Shown: one piece after another, positions 1 to 9,100 of the stretch
Position numbering within the stretch: the stretch's first letter is position 1
Layout: each line of letters begins with the position of its first letter
Assembly (NCBI RefSeq): GCF_000331305.1
Contig: NZ_KB217478.1
Coordinates: 4,676,296-4,740,295 of the forward strand
Length of the DNA: 64,000 nucleotides
Origin: Calothrix sp. PCC 7103
GTDB taxonomy: Bacteria > Cyanobacteriota > Cyanobacteriia > Cyanobacteriales > Nostocaceae
Direction of reading: 5' to 3'
Notes under the pieces: model-generated
Told to the model about the DNA's origin: nothing
Database searches by the model: none
The model's input: only the letters and a program-made list of their open reading frames with translations
Translations under genes and position numbers: made by a program

Positions 1-9
1 ATTTTCAAG

Positions 10-45
10 CTTTTTAGATGCTTCACTACGGTGACTCATGACATG
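10..45. repeat. Dispersed repeat of the 'ttc-actacg-gactcatgac' type
   Basis: The sequence from about 14 (gatgcttcactacg, then a variable stretch, then catgac) recurs at 41094-41121 and, more diverged, at 22408-22433 (gattcttcgctgcactcaga, then atgac). All three copies are intergenic. They look like one family of short interspersed repeats. No coding potential is seen. Confidence 0.55.
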
Positions 46-72
46 ATATTTCAAAATTGGATGTTCCCATAT

Positions 73-1095
73 TTAGGCTTCAATATCTAAGCTTACATCT
101 TCTTCATACAGCTTTATAGAAGTGTCAATTATTAGATTATTCGGCATTCCTTCTTTAATATCATAAAATTTAGCGTTAATATTTTCTGCTTTTTCTAAGC
201 AACATAGCTGAATACTTTCTTGGTGTTTACGCGCGAGTAATTCAATTTTTTTTAGTACAAAGTAGCTATGAGTAGCCATATAAATTTGTGTCCCAGCTTG
301 ACTAAGTGCAAAAAGTGTCTCACATAAGGTGATGATGGTACGAGGATGTAAGCTTGTCTCTGGCTCATCAATAAATAAAATTGTATCTTTTTTAATTGCT
401 CCATTACGGATTAAGGTAGTCAATAAACTAATTTTTTTGATACCTTCTGCCACTTGCGACATTTCATACTTCTCACTTCCGTGTTGAAATATGAATCGTT
501 TTTCCTCTAGAGCGAGTTCTCCTTGAAATAAGTTTTGTAAAGAGTCAAGAGCATCTTCAAGAGGTTTATCCAATTTTTTAGTAGAAGTTGGTACTATTAA
601 AGCGTCAGTTAAATCTTGGTAAGTTTGGTCAAAACCAAAAACCCTTAGCTGTTTGTAAAATGTTGCTATAGTCTCAACAGCGTTTAGAAATTGTTTTGAA
701 GGTATGTATAAAGCATTTAAGTCTAATTTATTCGCAGATTGTTCACATTCAGTAATAGTTTGTTTGGTGTCTTTACCAAACGAACAACTATATTTATCTC
801 CTTGTAGTAGTGCTTTTATATTTAGAAGGTCGCCACTTTTACGAACTACTTCACCAAGATTAAGGTTATTAGGTTGAAATACCCTAACCATTTTTTCTGA
901 TAAAGTGTCTTTCCAGCTTTTATCATCGAGATTTATTGTATATTCTTCAACGCTCTTGGCTAGACAATATAAGAGCTTTAAAAGATAAGTTTTTCCTGTA
1001 TCATTGTCACCAATGATAATATTAATTTTTTGATGATTTTGCCATTCTAAGCGCGAAAAAATCCCAAAATCTTCTGCAAGCAAATACTCAAACAT
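73..1095 (-). CDS. AAA/ABC-type ATPase (OLD/RecF-like), candidate defence-system ATPase
   Basis: Predicted 340-residue cytoplasmic ATPase. The P-loop is GDNDTGKT at residues 29-36, an ABC-signature-like stretch lies near 211-222, the Walker B is ILFIDEPE (239-246), and a switch histidine follows in MATHS (about H276). This domain order fits AAA_15/AAA_21 proteins used as motors or sensors in prokaryotic conflict systems. It is the last gene of a minus-strand group after a nuclease-like and a phosphoribosyltransferase-like gene, with a 78-base gap upstream. That gap begins with a copy of the 3' end of the gene at 2873-4390, part of a 48-bp direct repeat. No nuclease or TOPRIM domain is fused to it. 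The ATPase call is firm; the defence role is inferred from neighbours. Confidence 0.85.
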   Translation of the reverse strand: MFEYLLAEDFGIFSRLEWQNHQKINIIIGDNDTGKTYLLKLLYCLAKSVEEYTINLDDKSWKDTLSEKMVRVFQPNNLNLGEVVRKSGDLLNIKALLQGDKYSCSFGKDTKQTITECEQSANKLDLNALYIPSKQFLNAVETIATFYKQLRVFGFDQTYQDLTDALIVPTSTKKLDKPLEDALDSLQNLFQGELALEEKRFIFQHGSEKYEMSQVAEGIKKISLLTTLIRNGAIKKDTILFIDEPETSLHPRTIITLCETLFALSQAGTQIYMATHSYFVLKKIELLARKHQESIQLCCLEKAENINAKFYDIKEGMPNNLIIDTSIKLYEEDVSLDIEA

Positions 1096-1119
1096 GATTT
1101 TAACTACCTTCAGGCGCCT
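1072..1119. repeat. 48-bp direct repeat, copy A (over ATPase start)
   Basis: Matches 2845-2892 at 47 of 48 positions, the one difference being base 1087 versus 2860. Read on the minus strand it carries the last codons and stop of the gene that ends at 2873, then the first eight codons of the ATPase gene. Here the ATPase part is functional and the upstream part is a remnant. Confidence 0.95.
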
Positions 1120-1173
1120 ATCTGATTAATAACCGTGCTAATTTTGGTGTCATGTCTAACTTTGTTCTACTTA

Positions 1174-1917
1174 TTAGGAAGAAATGTATTGAGAAGTTGT
1201 ATCCTTACCTAAAGCGTTATTACTATGGAGAAAATTAGCACGTCTTTGCTTTACTATCTCTGGAATATATTGATTTTTGTCGTCCTGGTTTGCAAAACCT
1301 AGTCTTGTGTAAACATTTCCACCTATCCCTGGAATTACTTCACCTTCTGGAGTCCTTTCTGTATCCTTAGCAAAGTAGAAAAACTTAAATTTTTGATAAA
1401 TATCTTCTTCAAATTCATTTTTCAGCTTTTCTTCAGCGTTGTAGTAAACAACAGGCGCCGCTATAAATATTTTTTCAGGCTCAATTTTTTGAATAAGATT
1501 AACTAAATTCGTTCGGACTACACACGCACCCGAAATAATCGATTTTACAACTATTAAATATTTAACTTTACTTCCAGTCGGTTCTTGATATTTCTTTAAA
1601 ATCGGAGCGACTTTTAAATCTTCTATTTCAAAAGGAGAAAAACGTTTATTCCAAAAACAAGCAAAAGCAAGTTTAGACAACCTATTCTCTAAACTAGTTA
1701 GTATACCCTTAGCCAAAAAATCAGCATCTTCCACTGTAGATGCTAAATATACATCAGACTCTTTATTGTCAATTTGATCCAAAATGCAATCACCCAGGCT
1801 ACTACCAAGCTGGGTCATAGTTTTTTTGTATAGATGAGGCTCAATACTTTTATCAGCTAAAATTTCTAGCCAATTATGGACATCATCATTACATAAATCT
1901 GAGTAAGCTCTAGTCAT
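1174..1917 (-). CDS. Phosphoribosyltransferase-like protein of a putative conflict system
   Basis: 247 residues with features of the type I (uracil) phosphoribosyltransferase fold. There is an early 'VYLASTVEDADFLAKG' stretch (56-71), a hydrophobic strand running into 'KSIISGACVV' (about 125-134) where PRTases bind PRPP, a strand at 150-157, and 'PGIGGNVYTRLG' (196-207), which recalls the uracil-binding loop. The acidic pair normal in a PRPP loop is not obvious (KSIISG), so catalysis is uncertain and a ligand-sensing role is possible. Its start overlaps the stop of the nuclease-like gene by 4 bases (ATGA, 1914-1917), implying coupled translation. In ABC-three-component terms it would occupy the middle-component position. 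Confidence 0.6.
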   Translation of the reverse strand: MTRAYSDLCNDDVHNWLEILADKSIEPHLYKKTMTQLGSSLGDCILDQIDNKESDVYLASTVEDADFLAKGILTSLENRLSKLAFACFWNKRFSPFEIEDLKVAPILKKYQEPTGSKVKYLIVVKSIISGACVVRTNLVNLIQKIEPEKIFIAAPVVYYNAEEKLKNEFEEDIYQKFKFFYFAKDTERTPEGEVIPGIGGNVYTRLGFANQDDKNQYIPEIVKQRRANFLHSNNALGKDTTSQYISS

Positions 1918-2810
1918 ATTAAAAAGACCTCTAACTCTTCAAAACAAGTAGGTCGATTCTTTTTTATTAACTCCTGAAATTTTTGGAAACGTTCGGTTTC
2001 AATACTGTAAGAAAGTATACCTTCCTCAAGTCCGTCCTGAAACTTCCAACATAAAAAACCTCTTGAAATTTTGTAAGTAAAGGAATCAACATTATTTAAG
2101 ATTTTTTTTACTTCAGGGTCTAAATCTAAGCCAGTTTGGAAACTCCGAATGTATGAAGGAATAAACTCTTGAGCTTTCCTTAGTATATCTATCACGGATG
2201 CAATAGATTTATCACTTGCTCTCCAAGCTCCTAATAGTACAGATGCTACACATTCAAGTTTGTCTGGGTCTGGATTGTCAAAAGCGCACAGGTACTCAAT
2301 TGAACGTCTAAAATCAGGCTCCTTGTCGATTATTCTAGGTAAACTATTATCATAGCAAAAATACAATACCTTACTATAATTTTTTATATCATTAGGTATA
2401 CTTTTATTTAATTTTTCTCTAAGTTCCTGTGAAGAAACTACAAGATATATTTCAGACTCCTTAGATATGGCTTGATTTAAGGTGTATTGCTTATGAAAAT
2501 CGTCACGTATTGTTTTTTCTCCATCTCCCCAGATAACATTTGAGCTATTTTTGAGTTGATAGTGTCTTAGTACTGCTTCAGTTTTACAGTCAATTACTAA
2601 GTCGTCAACAAAGGCAAAGCACTGGCTTAATATATCTATTTCTTGATTACTTTCGATTACACATTTTGACAACAAGGCTAATTGATAAACAGCAAAGATA
2701 TCTTCATATTTAATTCCTTTGTTACTACTAGTGCCACCTGTATTTTTATTTTTGAGATATTCTAAGGCTTTGGCACCAAATAAGCTTTCTATTTGTTTTT
2801 CTGTGTACAT
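1914..2810 (-). CDS. DUF4297/Cap4-like PD-(D/E)XK nuclease candidate
   Basis: An ORF continues to a TTG at 2864, but those first 18 codons overlap the 48-bp repeat scar. The ATG at 2808-2810 (MYTEKQIESLFG) is therefore preferred, giving 298 residues. The N-terminal part resembles Cap4/DUF4297 endonucleases: 'GIKYED', about 35 residues later 'FVDDLVID', then 'HYQLKN', matching the E - D - (Q/E)xK spacing of PD-(D/E)XK enzymes. The C-terminal half is helical and unrecognised, and could be the part that contacts partners or senses a signal. Downstream is the PRTase-like gene (4-base overlap), then the ATPase. DNA cleavage is inferred from motifs only. The region is more AT-rich than the flanking genes. 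Confidence 0.55.
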   Translation of the reverse strand: MYTEKQIESLFGAKALEYLKNKNTGGTSSNKGIKYEDIFAVYQLALLSKCVIESNQEIDILSQCFAFVDDLVIDCKTEAVLRHYQLKNSSNVIWGDGEKTIRDDFHKQYTLNQAISKESEIYLVVSSQELREKLNKSIPNDIKNYSKVLYFCYDNSLPRIIDKEPDFRRSIEYLCAFDNPDPDKLECVASVLLGAWRASDKSIASVIDILRKAQEFIPSYIRSFQTGLDLDPEVKKILNNVDSFTYKISRGFLCWKFQDGLEEGILSYSIETERFQKFQELIKKNRPTCFEELEVFLI

Positions 2811-2844
2811 TTTGTCATTTGAGTCACTTAAAAATGTAATAATA

Positions 2845-2892
2845 TTCTGCAAGCAAATATTCAAACATGATTTTAACTACCTTCAGGCGCCT
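2845..2892. repeat. 48-bp direct repeat, copy B (end of regulator gene)
   Basis: Partner of 1072-1119. On the minus strand it contains the true 3' end of the 2873-4390 gene followed by an ATG and codons for MFEYLLAE, the ATPase N-terminus. That reading frame then diverges and stops within about six codons. This copy is therefore a dead duplicate of the ATPase start. Confidence 0.95.
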
Positions 2893-4390
2893 CTCTTGCT
2901 AAATCTAACAAATGCGATTTCAGTTGATACTTTTCTGTTTCAAAGTCAATTAGCATCTGTTTTTGCAAACCTTGGCACATTACGAGTGCGTCATCACTAC
3001 TGGCGCCAGTTCCCGAACAAATTTCAGCAAGCGTCATTCCCGCAGGAGCATTACCCAAAAGTCCCAAAATTCTTGCAGCTTCGGGGGAAATGGTAACTCC
3101 TAAACGCTTTTTCCAAAAAGCATCAGCGATAATTTTTAATGGACGCGAATCAAGTTCAATGCGGAAGCGGTTATTTTGGTCATCAGATTCGATAATTGGA
3201 GGACGACGTTTTGCATTACGCCAAACACGAGAGACTTCGCGCAAACCAGAACCAGCTAGTTCGGCAAAGCCAATTAGTTTTAACGCACGTGCGATTAATG
3301 GATTACGAGCAGTACTAGTTCTACCATTCATTAAATCTTTTTGCGATACCAATGAGGCGCCAGCGTTAACCATAATTGTACGATGTGGTACAAGTTCGAT
3401 TTGGGCGACAGTACGCTGGTCTTTATAATCTTGGTGAATAATTAAGTTGATTAAAGCCTCGCGCACTGCAACATAATCAGCAGAACCTGTAGGTGCCTGA
3501 AGATTTTCTGTTGATAACCCTTCGATGGGGTTATAGTGGGTAATAAAATCAATTGTTTTTCGCAGTGCTTGAAGTACGTTTTCTGTTAATTCCTCGCGCT
3601 CATTCCAACGTCCTTCCGGATTAAAACTTGCTCGTAAGTCTAGAATATCGCGTTTTATTTGACGGCGAATATTTATACTCGTGCCAAATAGTAGTATTAA
3701 TTGATGCATCTCATCAGGAGTAAATTCCCCTCTTCCATCAAGTAAAATTTGCCGAATTACCTCTGCTGGGTTGTTCCAATCAAGTTTGATCCCCTTAGCA
3801 TCAAAAGCATCTGAATTCACCTTTGCTTTTAATACAGTACTGTACCATTGTAGAGTTTGCTTATCTAATTCTGCCCAGTCAATATTTTGATAAAAATTTA
3901 ATGTACTTGTAATCATAAGCTTTCGCTTTTCCCCCCAAGCTTCTAAAAAAGTTCTGCCATCATGGAAAGTAATTGTTTCAATTGGCACAAGCTCACCATC
4001 GAGTACCCGTAATAAATCCTGTGGCAATATTGATTCATTAGGTGGGTTAAAAGCTGCTAAGGAATTGTATATAAGACTATCGTTAGCAACTTTATCTATT
4101 AAGTAAAGACTTTGTGCGGCTCTATCTCTCTCCAAACCCCATATTAACATTGGATAGACCAAAAGGGCGCCTGTTGTTGTGCCAACATAAAGTTTTTTAT
4201 CATCAGATAAAAAGTCCGAGACAGCAATTTCTTCTGGTATTGGTTCGTTTGATTCTCCCATTAATACTAAGCGATTAATATGGTTAACCTTGCGTACAGG
4301 TCTTTGGGTATCAACTAAAAACAAAGGTAACTCATATAAAGCTGAAAGTCCTTGCAGTGCTTTGCGAACGGGTACGGTAGATGTTGCCAT
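2873..4390 (-). CDS. ATP-binding (HATPase_c_4) RecG-like regulator with C-terminal winged helix
   Basis: About 505 residues from the ATG at 4388-4390; a TTG four codons earlier is also open. The centre has the 'VREALINLIIHQDY' motif (near residues 309-322) and a downstream 'GSGLREV' glycine motif, diagnostic of the GHKL-type ATP-binding domain in COG2865-like proteins. These usually follow an AlbA_2/Schlafen DNA- or RNA-binding domain, but the N-terminal region here is not a clear AlbA_2. The C-terminus (about 435-500) looks like a winged helix. Such proteins are common in mobile and defence regions and are thought to act as regulators; the role here is unknown. Its last codons are duplicated ahead of the ATPase at 1095. 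Confidence 0.75.
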   Translation of the reverse strand: MATSTVPVRKALQGLSALYELPLFLVDTQRPVRKVNHINRLVLMGESNEPIPEEIAVSDFLSDDKKLYVGTTTGALLVYPMLIWGLERDRAAQSLYLIDKVANDSLIYNSLAAFNPPNESILPQDLLRVLDGELVPIETITFHDGRTFLEAWGEKRKLMITSTLNFYQNIDWAELDKQTLQWYSTVLKAKVNSDAFDAKGIKLDWNNPAEVIRQILLDGRGEFTPDEMHQLILLFGTSINIRRQIKRDILDLRASFNPEGRWNEREELTENVLQALRKTIDFITHYNPIEGLSTENLQAPTGSADYVAVREALINLIIHQDYKDQRTVAQIELVPHRTIMVNAGASLVSQKDLMNGRTSTARNPLIARALKLIGFAELAGSGLREVSRVWRNAKRRPPIIESDDQNNRFRIELDSRPLKIIADAFWKKRLGVTISPEAARILGLLGNAPAGMTLAEICSGTGASSDDALVMCQGLQKQMLIDFETEKYQLKSHLLDLAREAPEGS

Positions 4391-4517
4391 ATGCGTAGGC
4401 AATTGGCTGAGGCTTAACCATTAAATAATCTCTACGCACTAATAGATAAGAATAGTATTATATTCTCAACTAAAATGGTATAATTATAGATTATAAGAAA
4501 AACGATAATGAAAAATT

Positions 4518-4799
4518 ATGGCACTTCGACAACCGCAATTTAGTAAAGAAGAATTTGCAAGACTGGGTGATGAGATTTACGAACGCGATATTTATCCGCA
4601 GCTTCAACCCGGTAGTGCAGGTAAAATAGTTGCTGTAGATATTTCTACAGGCGCCTGGGAAATAGATGATGATGAAATTTCAGCTTGTAATCGTCTTGAA
4701 AAACGTTACCCAAATGCACAAATTTGGATTGTACGAGTTGGTTCTCGGTATGTTCGCAGATTTGGCGCCAGTCGCAGTCAAAAAACAAAAACAACATGA
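4518..4799 (+). CDS. Small conserved protein, antitoxin-like first gene of a pair
   Basis: 93 residues with acidic and amphipathic segments (FSKEEFARLGDEIYERDI, then WEIDDDEISACNRLEKRYP) and a basic tail (YVRRFGASRSQK). No catalytic motif is seen. The stop overlaps the next start by 4 bases (ATGA, 4796-4799), the arrangement typical of gene pairs in which the second codes for a clan AA retropepsin-like protein. That partner is broken here. It is likely a conserved cyanobacterial two-gene unit; function is unknown. Confidence 0.6.
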   Translation: MALRQPQFSKEEFARLGDEIYERDIYPQLQPGSAGKIVAVDISTGAWEIDDDEISACNRLEKRYPNAQIWIVRVGSRYVRRFGASRSQKTKTT

Positions 4800-4918
4800 T
4801 TATTGGAAAAGTTAATGCGGACTATGAGCCAATTATTCGCGTTGAGATTCATGGTTTTAATGGAAGGATTGACGAGCGAGATGCAGTTAAAGTCAAGAAA
4901 AAACTATTGTGCCAATGA
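4796..4918 (+). pseudogene. Truncated clan AA aspartic-protease-like gene
   Basis: The 40-codon product begins MIIGKVNADYEPIIRVEI, which I recognise as the N-terminus of small retropepsin-like (clan AA) proteins. It then jumps to 'GFNGRIDERDAVKVKKK' and stops. The catalytic DTG(F/A) motif expected about 30 residues in is missing; only 'GFNG' remains of it. An internal deletion is the simplest reading. It is coupled to the upstream 93-residue gene by ATGA. Confidence 0.5.
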
Positions 4919-5004
4919 TACAATCTCAAGCTTATAAAGAATGGTTAAGTTCTGAGAACAATATTTATGATGAACTCTTCACCGATGAATTTTCAACGCG
5001 GTAA
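4915..5004 (+). CDS. Short ORF, probable gene remnant
   Basis: A 29-codon frame begins at an ATG that overlaps the previous stop (4915-4918) and contains KEWLSSENNIYDELF, with normal codon use. It may be the start of a third gene in the broken unit or an antitoxin fragment. No ribosome binding site or fold can be supported. Confidence 0.25.
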   Translation: MIQSQAYKEWLSSENNIYDELFTDEFSTR

Positions 5005-5074
5005 TGTTGTGTGGCACTAAACACATAGTTGGCAAAAACAGATAGAATGGGTGTAGAGTTTTTAGGCTGAAACT

Positions 5075-5413
5075 ATGCAAGATACATCACCGCTCTACTT
5101 GATTGACCAGCAGTTAGAACTCTTGACTCTTAAAGAATTAATAGAGATCAGAGTTAAAGTGGATGAGTTAATTGAGAAAAAGAACATTTCAAGTAATGGC
5201 AATCATGAGATAATCTCTCATCTGAGCAAAGAAATAAGCCCAGTATTTGCTGCTATTTATGTTCAACTCCTTGAACGAAAAGATGTCAAAAATGATTCCA
5301 TAGAAAATGTAAATAAGCTTGTTTCTGAATGGATGCAAGATGAATCGGATTATGATGAGGAAACCTATCCTCTACTTGAGGAAGGATTAAAAAATAATCG
5401 TTTTTCTATATAA
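5075..5413 (+). CDS. Hypothetical protein, likely antitoxin partner of the PIN protein
   Basis: 112 residues, acidic and helical, with 'LLTLKELIEIRVKVDELIEKK' near the N-terminus suggesting a short coiled coil and an acidic tail (QDESDYDEETYPLLEEGLKNNR). No classical DNA-binding motif (AbrB, RHH, Phd) is visible. It ends 7 bases before the PIN-domain gene, a spacing typical of toxin-antitoxin operons with the antitoxin first. Function is inferred only from this position. Confidence 0.6.
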   Translation: MQDTSPLYLIDQQLELLTLKELIEIRVKVDELIEKKNISSNGNHEIISHLSKEISPVFAAIYVQLLERKDVKNDSIENVNKLVSEWMQDESDYDEETYPLLEEGLKNNRFSI

Positions 5414-5420
5414 AAAATTC

Positions 5421-5891
5421 ATGACCAGGGTTGTTTTGCTGGATTCAGGACCATTGGGACAAGTTGTCCACCCGAAAAGAGGCTCAAAAATTACTAAGTG
5501 GTTAAAGATGTTACAGGAGCAGTCTTATAAACTGCGAGTTCCTGAAATTGCCGATTACGAAGTACGGCGTGAACTTTTGAGACTAAAAAGAAACAAAAGT
5601 ATAAATAGATTAAATCAACTAGCTCGCTATAACTTGATACCACTTGATACAGATACAATGAGGACAGCAGCAGAACTTTGGGCAAATATAAGAACCGAGG
5701 GACAGCCTACAGCTAGTGACGATAGTTTAGATGGAGATGTTATTCTTGCAGCGCAAGCAATTCTCCAGTTAAGTAATTTTGATGAGGTTGTAGTAGTAAC
5801 CACTAATTTGAATCACATATCAAGGTTTGAAAGCGCAGGTATACAAGTTCAAGACTGGCAACAAATTCTTGATAATTTGGATGATTTATAA
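5421..5891 (+). CDS. PIN-domain protein (VapC-like ribonuclease toxin)
   Basis: 156 residues with the PIN layout: the first acidic residue in VVLLDSGPL (D8), a second acid in DYEVRR (E47), and a third cluster in SLDGDVILAAQA (D104/D106) before a C-terminal 'VVVTTNLNHISRF'. These are the metal-binding acids of the PIN nuclease fold, so ribonuclease activity is plausible. It follows the 112-residue gene by 7 bases. The slightly long 'PLGQVVHPKRGSK' N-terminus matches a cyanobacterial PIN subfamily rather than canonical VapC. It is probably a toxin of a type II-like pair; targets are unknown. Confidence 0.75.
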   Translation: MTRVVLLDSGPLGQVVHPKRGSKITKWLKMLQEQSYKLRVPEIADYEVRRELLRLKRNKSINRLNQLARYNLIPLDTDTMRTAAELWANIRTEGQPTASDDSLDGDVILAAQAILQLSNFDEVVVVTTNLNHISRFESAGIQVQDWQQILDNLDDL

Positions 5892-5902
5892 ATAATTTAA
5901 TT

Positions 5903-6160
5903 TTATTTGAGTCCCTTAAGAAAAGTTAGGAGTTTTCCCTCACTAAAACGTTGAAATTCTCCTTTCATTAAATGCGATACTTCTGGTTGTGGAATACCAA
6001 GAAATTGACTAATTTCGCGCTGCTTTAGGCCGCGTTGTTTTAATATACTAAGTACTTGAATCCCGATTTTCCCACGGGTAAAAAGTTCATCCGCATCTTC
6101 TAGACTAAGGTCAGCGAATACATTACCACTACTTTCTTCAAAAACAGGTTCTTGTGTCAT
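5903..6160 (-). CDS. XRE/HTH antitoxin-like protein (HigA-type) coupled to addA
   Basis: 85 residues: an acidic N-terminus, then a helix-turn-helix 'GLKQREISQFLGIPQPEVSHLMKGEF' of the COG5606/HigA type that usually represses its own toxin operon. No HigB/RelE toxin is adjacent. Its ATG instead overlaps the stop of addA by 4 bases (6157-6160), making it the third gene of an addB-addA-xre operon. It may regulate that operon or be an orphan antitoxin; the sequence cannot decide. Confidence 0.75.
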   Translation of the reverse strand: MTQEPVFEESSGNVFADLSLEDADELFTRGKIGIQVLSILKQRGLKQREISQFLGIPQPEVSHLMKGEFQRFSEGKLLTFLKGLK

Positions 6161-9100
6161 GCTTGTTTTTCTCTTTCTTGTGCGTCTTTATTAACCACTA
6201 AAAAGCCATCTATGGGATAACTTTTATATTCTGGATGTTCTGGTTCAGCATAAATTAAATGATTATTTTCAATGCTTCCGTTCCACACTGCTACTATAAT
6301 GCGATTGCGGGATAGTCTCTGAAGACACCCCAGAGGGTTAAGCTTGAGGGAAACATCAAACAAAATTTCCAGGTGTTCTAAAAAAATTACTTCATTATCA
6401 TTATCATTTACTATTTTCTTTAATAACTCTTCAGCTTTTAACGCTCGTTGCCGTTGCGTCAACTCTAACAGGCGCCGACTCAATTCCAAGTTAACATTGA
6501 TGTATCCACTATTATGAGTCTCAGCTATTTGCCGAAAGTTGATTGACGAAGTGTTTTGGTATGGAACAATTATTAATTGATAGTACTGTTCTGCTGCTTG
6601 GGGGAAGTAGCTAGTAAGTTGACTTATACTATCTCTCTGTTGCAGTTGCGTTTCCATATCAACTAAGCTTAATTCTTTATGACCTGTTTCTCTATAATTA
6701 TTTTCACAAATTTCTGCATAAGCACAGTAACTACAATTCTTCTGAGATGGCGCCGCTGAATAATGCCCGTCTAAAATGTTCTGCACCAAAATTTCCGCTT
6801 CTTGTGCTGTACTTTCTAATTCCGCAGTGGTACATGTGTGTAAATAATTGTGACGTAAATACGCAATATGGGCAGTTTTACTATCTGTGGCTTTTGCATA
6901 AGCCCAAAGTTGAAATCGGTGATGATTCGGGTTTATCTCTTGGTCGGTTTTAAAGTCTAATACCCAATCTTCCCCTAATATGTCAACAATACCATTTAGA
7001 GTTAAACCACCAATATTTAATGTTACTGACTTTTCTCTTTGCCCTTGCTGAAATGCTGCAAAATCCGCTACCTCATCAAATCGCTGGGCTAACTGTAAAG
7101 CTGTTTCTACATCTTCTCTTGACAAAGTTGTATCATAATCTGCCAAAATATCAATATCACGAATACCACGTTCTAAGGCTAAGTGGGTTAAAATTCCAAT
7201 ATTTCCTGCTGTGGCAAATCCGCTACCTATCCCTGGATGTCCTTGTATAAATTTATATTGAAATCGTGCTGGACATATAGCATATTCAGTCAAAGCAGTA
7301 ACAGGCAATTCAAATAATCCTGAACCTGTAGGTTTGATAAGCAAGCTGTGAGGTTCTGCTGGTAAAGGTGGGTCAGGAAGAATTGGAGGTTTGGCTGATT
7401 CCTCATCAAACGGGATGCTATTTATAGTTATTCCCGCAGCGTTTAAACCTGGTTCTAACAGTTTTAATCTTCCTCGACTCTCACTGTTTGCTGTAAGAAT
7501 TAACTTGTCACGCACACGAGTTAAAGCGACATAAAGCACTCGCAAAGCTTCTTCATTTTCTTGCTGTTTGCGTAATTGCTCTAGCCATACATAAAGTACT
7601 GGTTTGGTTTGGCTTTCTTCGTCTCCTAATTTTAAAGCAACACCGTAGGTAGGGTCAAAGTACACTACTTCGCCTGTTCCCGGTTCTTTACGAGTCAAAT
7701 CTGGTACTACAACTACTGACCATTCCAAACCCTTGGCAGCGTGAATAGTCATTAACGATACTGCATTTGATGCTGATAACGCTGGACGGGGAATTTCAAC
7801 TGAATAAGCTAACCGTTTTAGGCGCCTAACCACGGCAAACACATCACTATTACCATGTTCTAACTCGCGTACTAAGTCAAAAAAACCACGCCAGTCAGCA
7901 TCTCGTCGTGGCGCCCCTGCTAAATTAGCTATAACCGCAGTGTAACCAGTTAAATTATCTGCAAGCTGTAAAAGTCGAGTTGGAGATTCTAAATTACGCA
8001 GATGCAAAAGTTTACTCAACACCTCTACTGGGCGCCGTAATTCCAGATAATCTGAATTTTTCAGGTTTTGCCACCAGTTAATTTTAGATTCGGATGTTTG
8101 TTTTTCTTGAGCTTGAATGAATATAAATAATACCTTATCGCTAACTGCAAAAAACGGACTACGTAATACAGCAACTAAAGCTAAATCATCGCTTGTATCG
8201 GCTAAAAATCGTAATAATGCCCAAGCATCTTTTGCTTCGCGCGTTTCGAGTAAATTTCCACCTCCAGCTAAAGCAACGGGAATACCTAGACTTTCTAATG
8301 CTTCACCGTAATCTTCTAAAGGCGCCCAAGTACGCGATAATATAGCAATATCTCCGGCAACAATTGGACGCAGTGTATTAGTTTTTTTATCATGCACTAA
8401 GGTTTGCTTATCTAACATTTCTTTGAGCAACCTAGCAATATGGGCAGCTTCTACACGCAAACGTTGAGGTTTATTTGTGTCAGCGCCTTCTACTGTATAT
8501 ACTCTTATTGCTGGATAATCATGAGGACACTCTGTACGATAAGCATCTAAGTCTTGGTGCAATTCACCTAACAATGGTGCAAAAATACTGTTGATATTAT
8601 CTACTAAAGGTTTATGAGTGCGAAAACTAGTACTTAATACTTCTTTGTTGCCACCGTTATTTTCAATTTTATTGCACCAATCGCCAAAAATCTGTACATC
8701 TGCGCGTCGAAATCCATAAATTGATTGTTTGGCATCACCAACTATTGTTAATAAAGCGTTTGATGTTATTTTCTGTAACATTTCTGACTGTACAGGGTTA
8801 ACATCTTGAAATTCATCGATTAAAAAAGCTTTCCAGCGTTGTGCATAATAAAATTGTACTTGAGTATCTTGCAGAGCTTGTAAGGCGCCAACTTCCAAGT
8901 CAGCGAAGTCAAGAACGCGCTCCCGATACTTGGCATTACGAATATATTTTTTAACTAAATCAAAAGCTTCTCGTAATTGTGGTAATATAGCTGCTAACTT
9001 TTGGTCAGCAGCACTAATTTCTAGAGTAATTAAACCAGCTTTAAGATAATTTTGTACTAAATCTCTTAATTGTTTGATACACTCTTTAACAATTTCTAAT

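Noticed and set aside
2811-2864. Long start (TTG at 2864) for the nuclease gene
   Set aside because: Those codons come from the duplicated 48-bp repeat read in another frame, so they are a by-product of the insertion, not family sequence.
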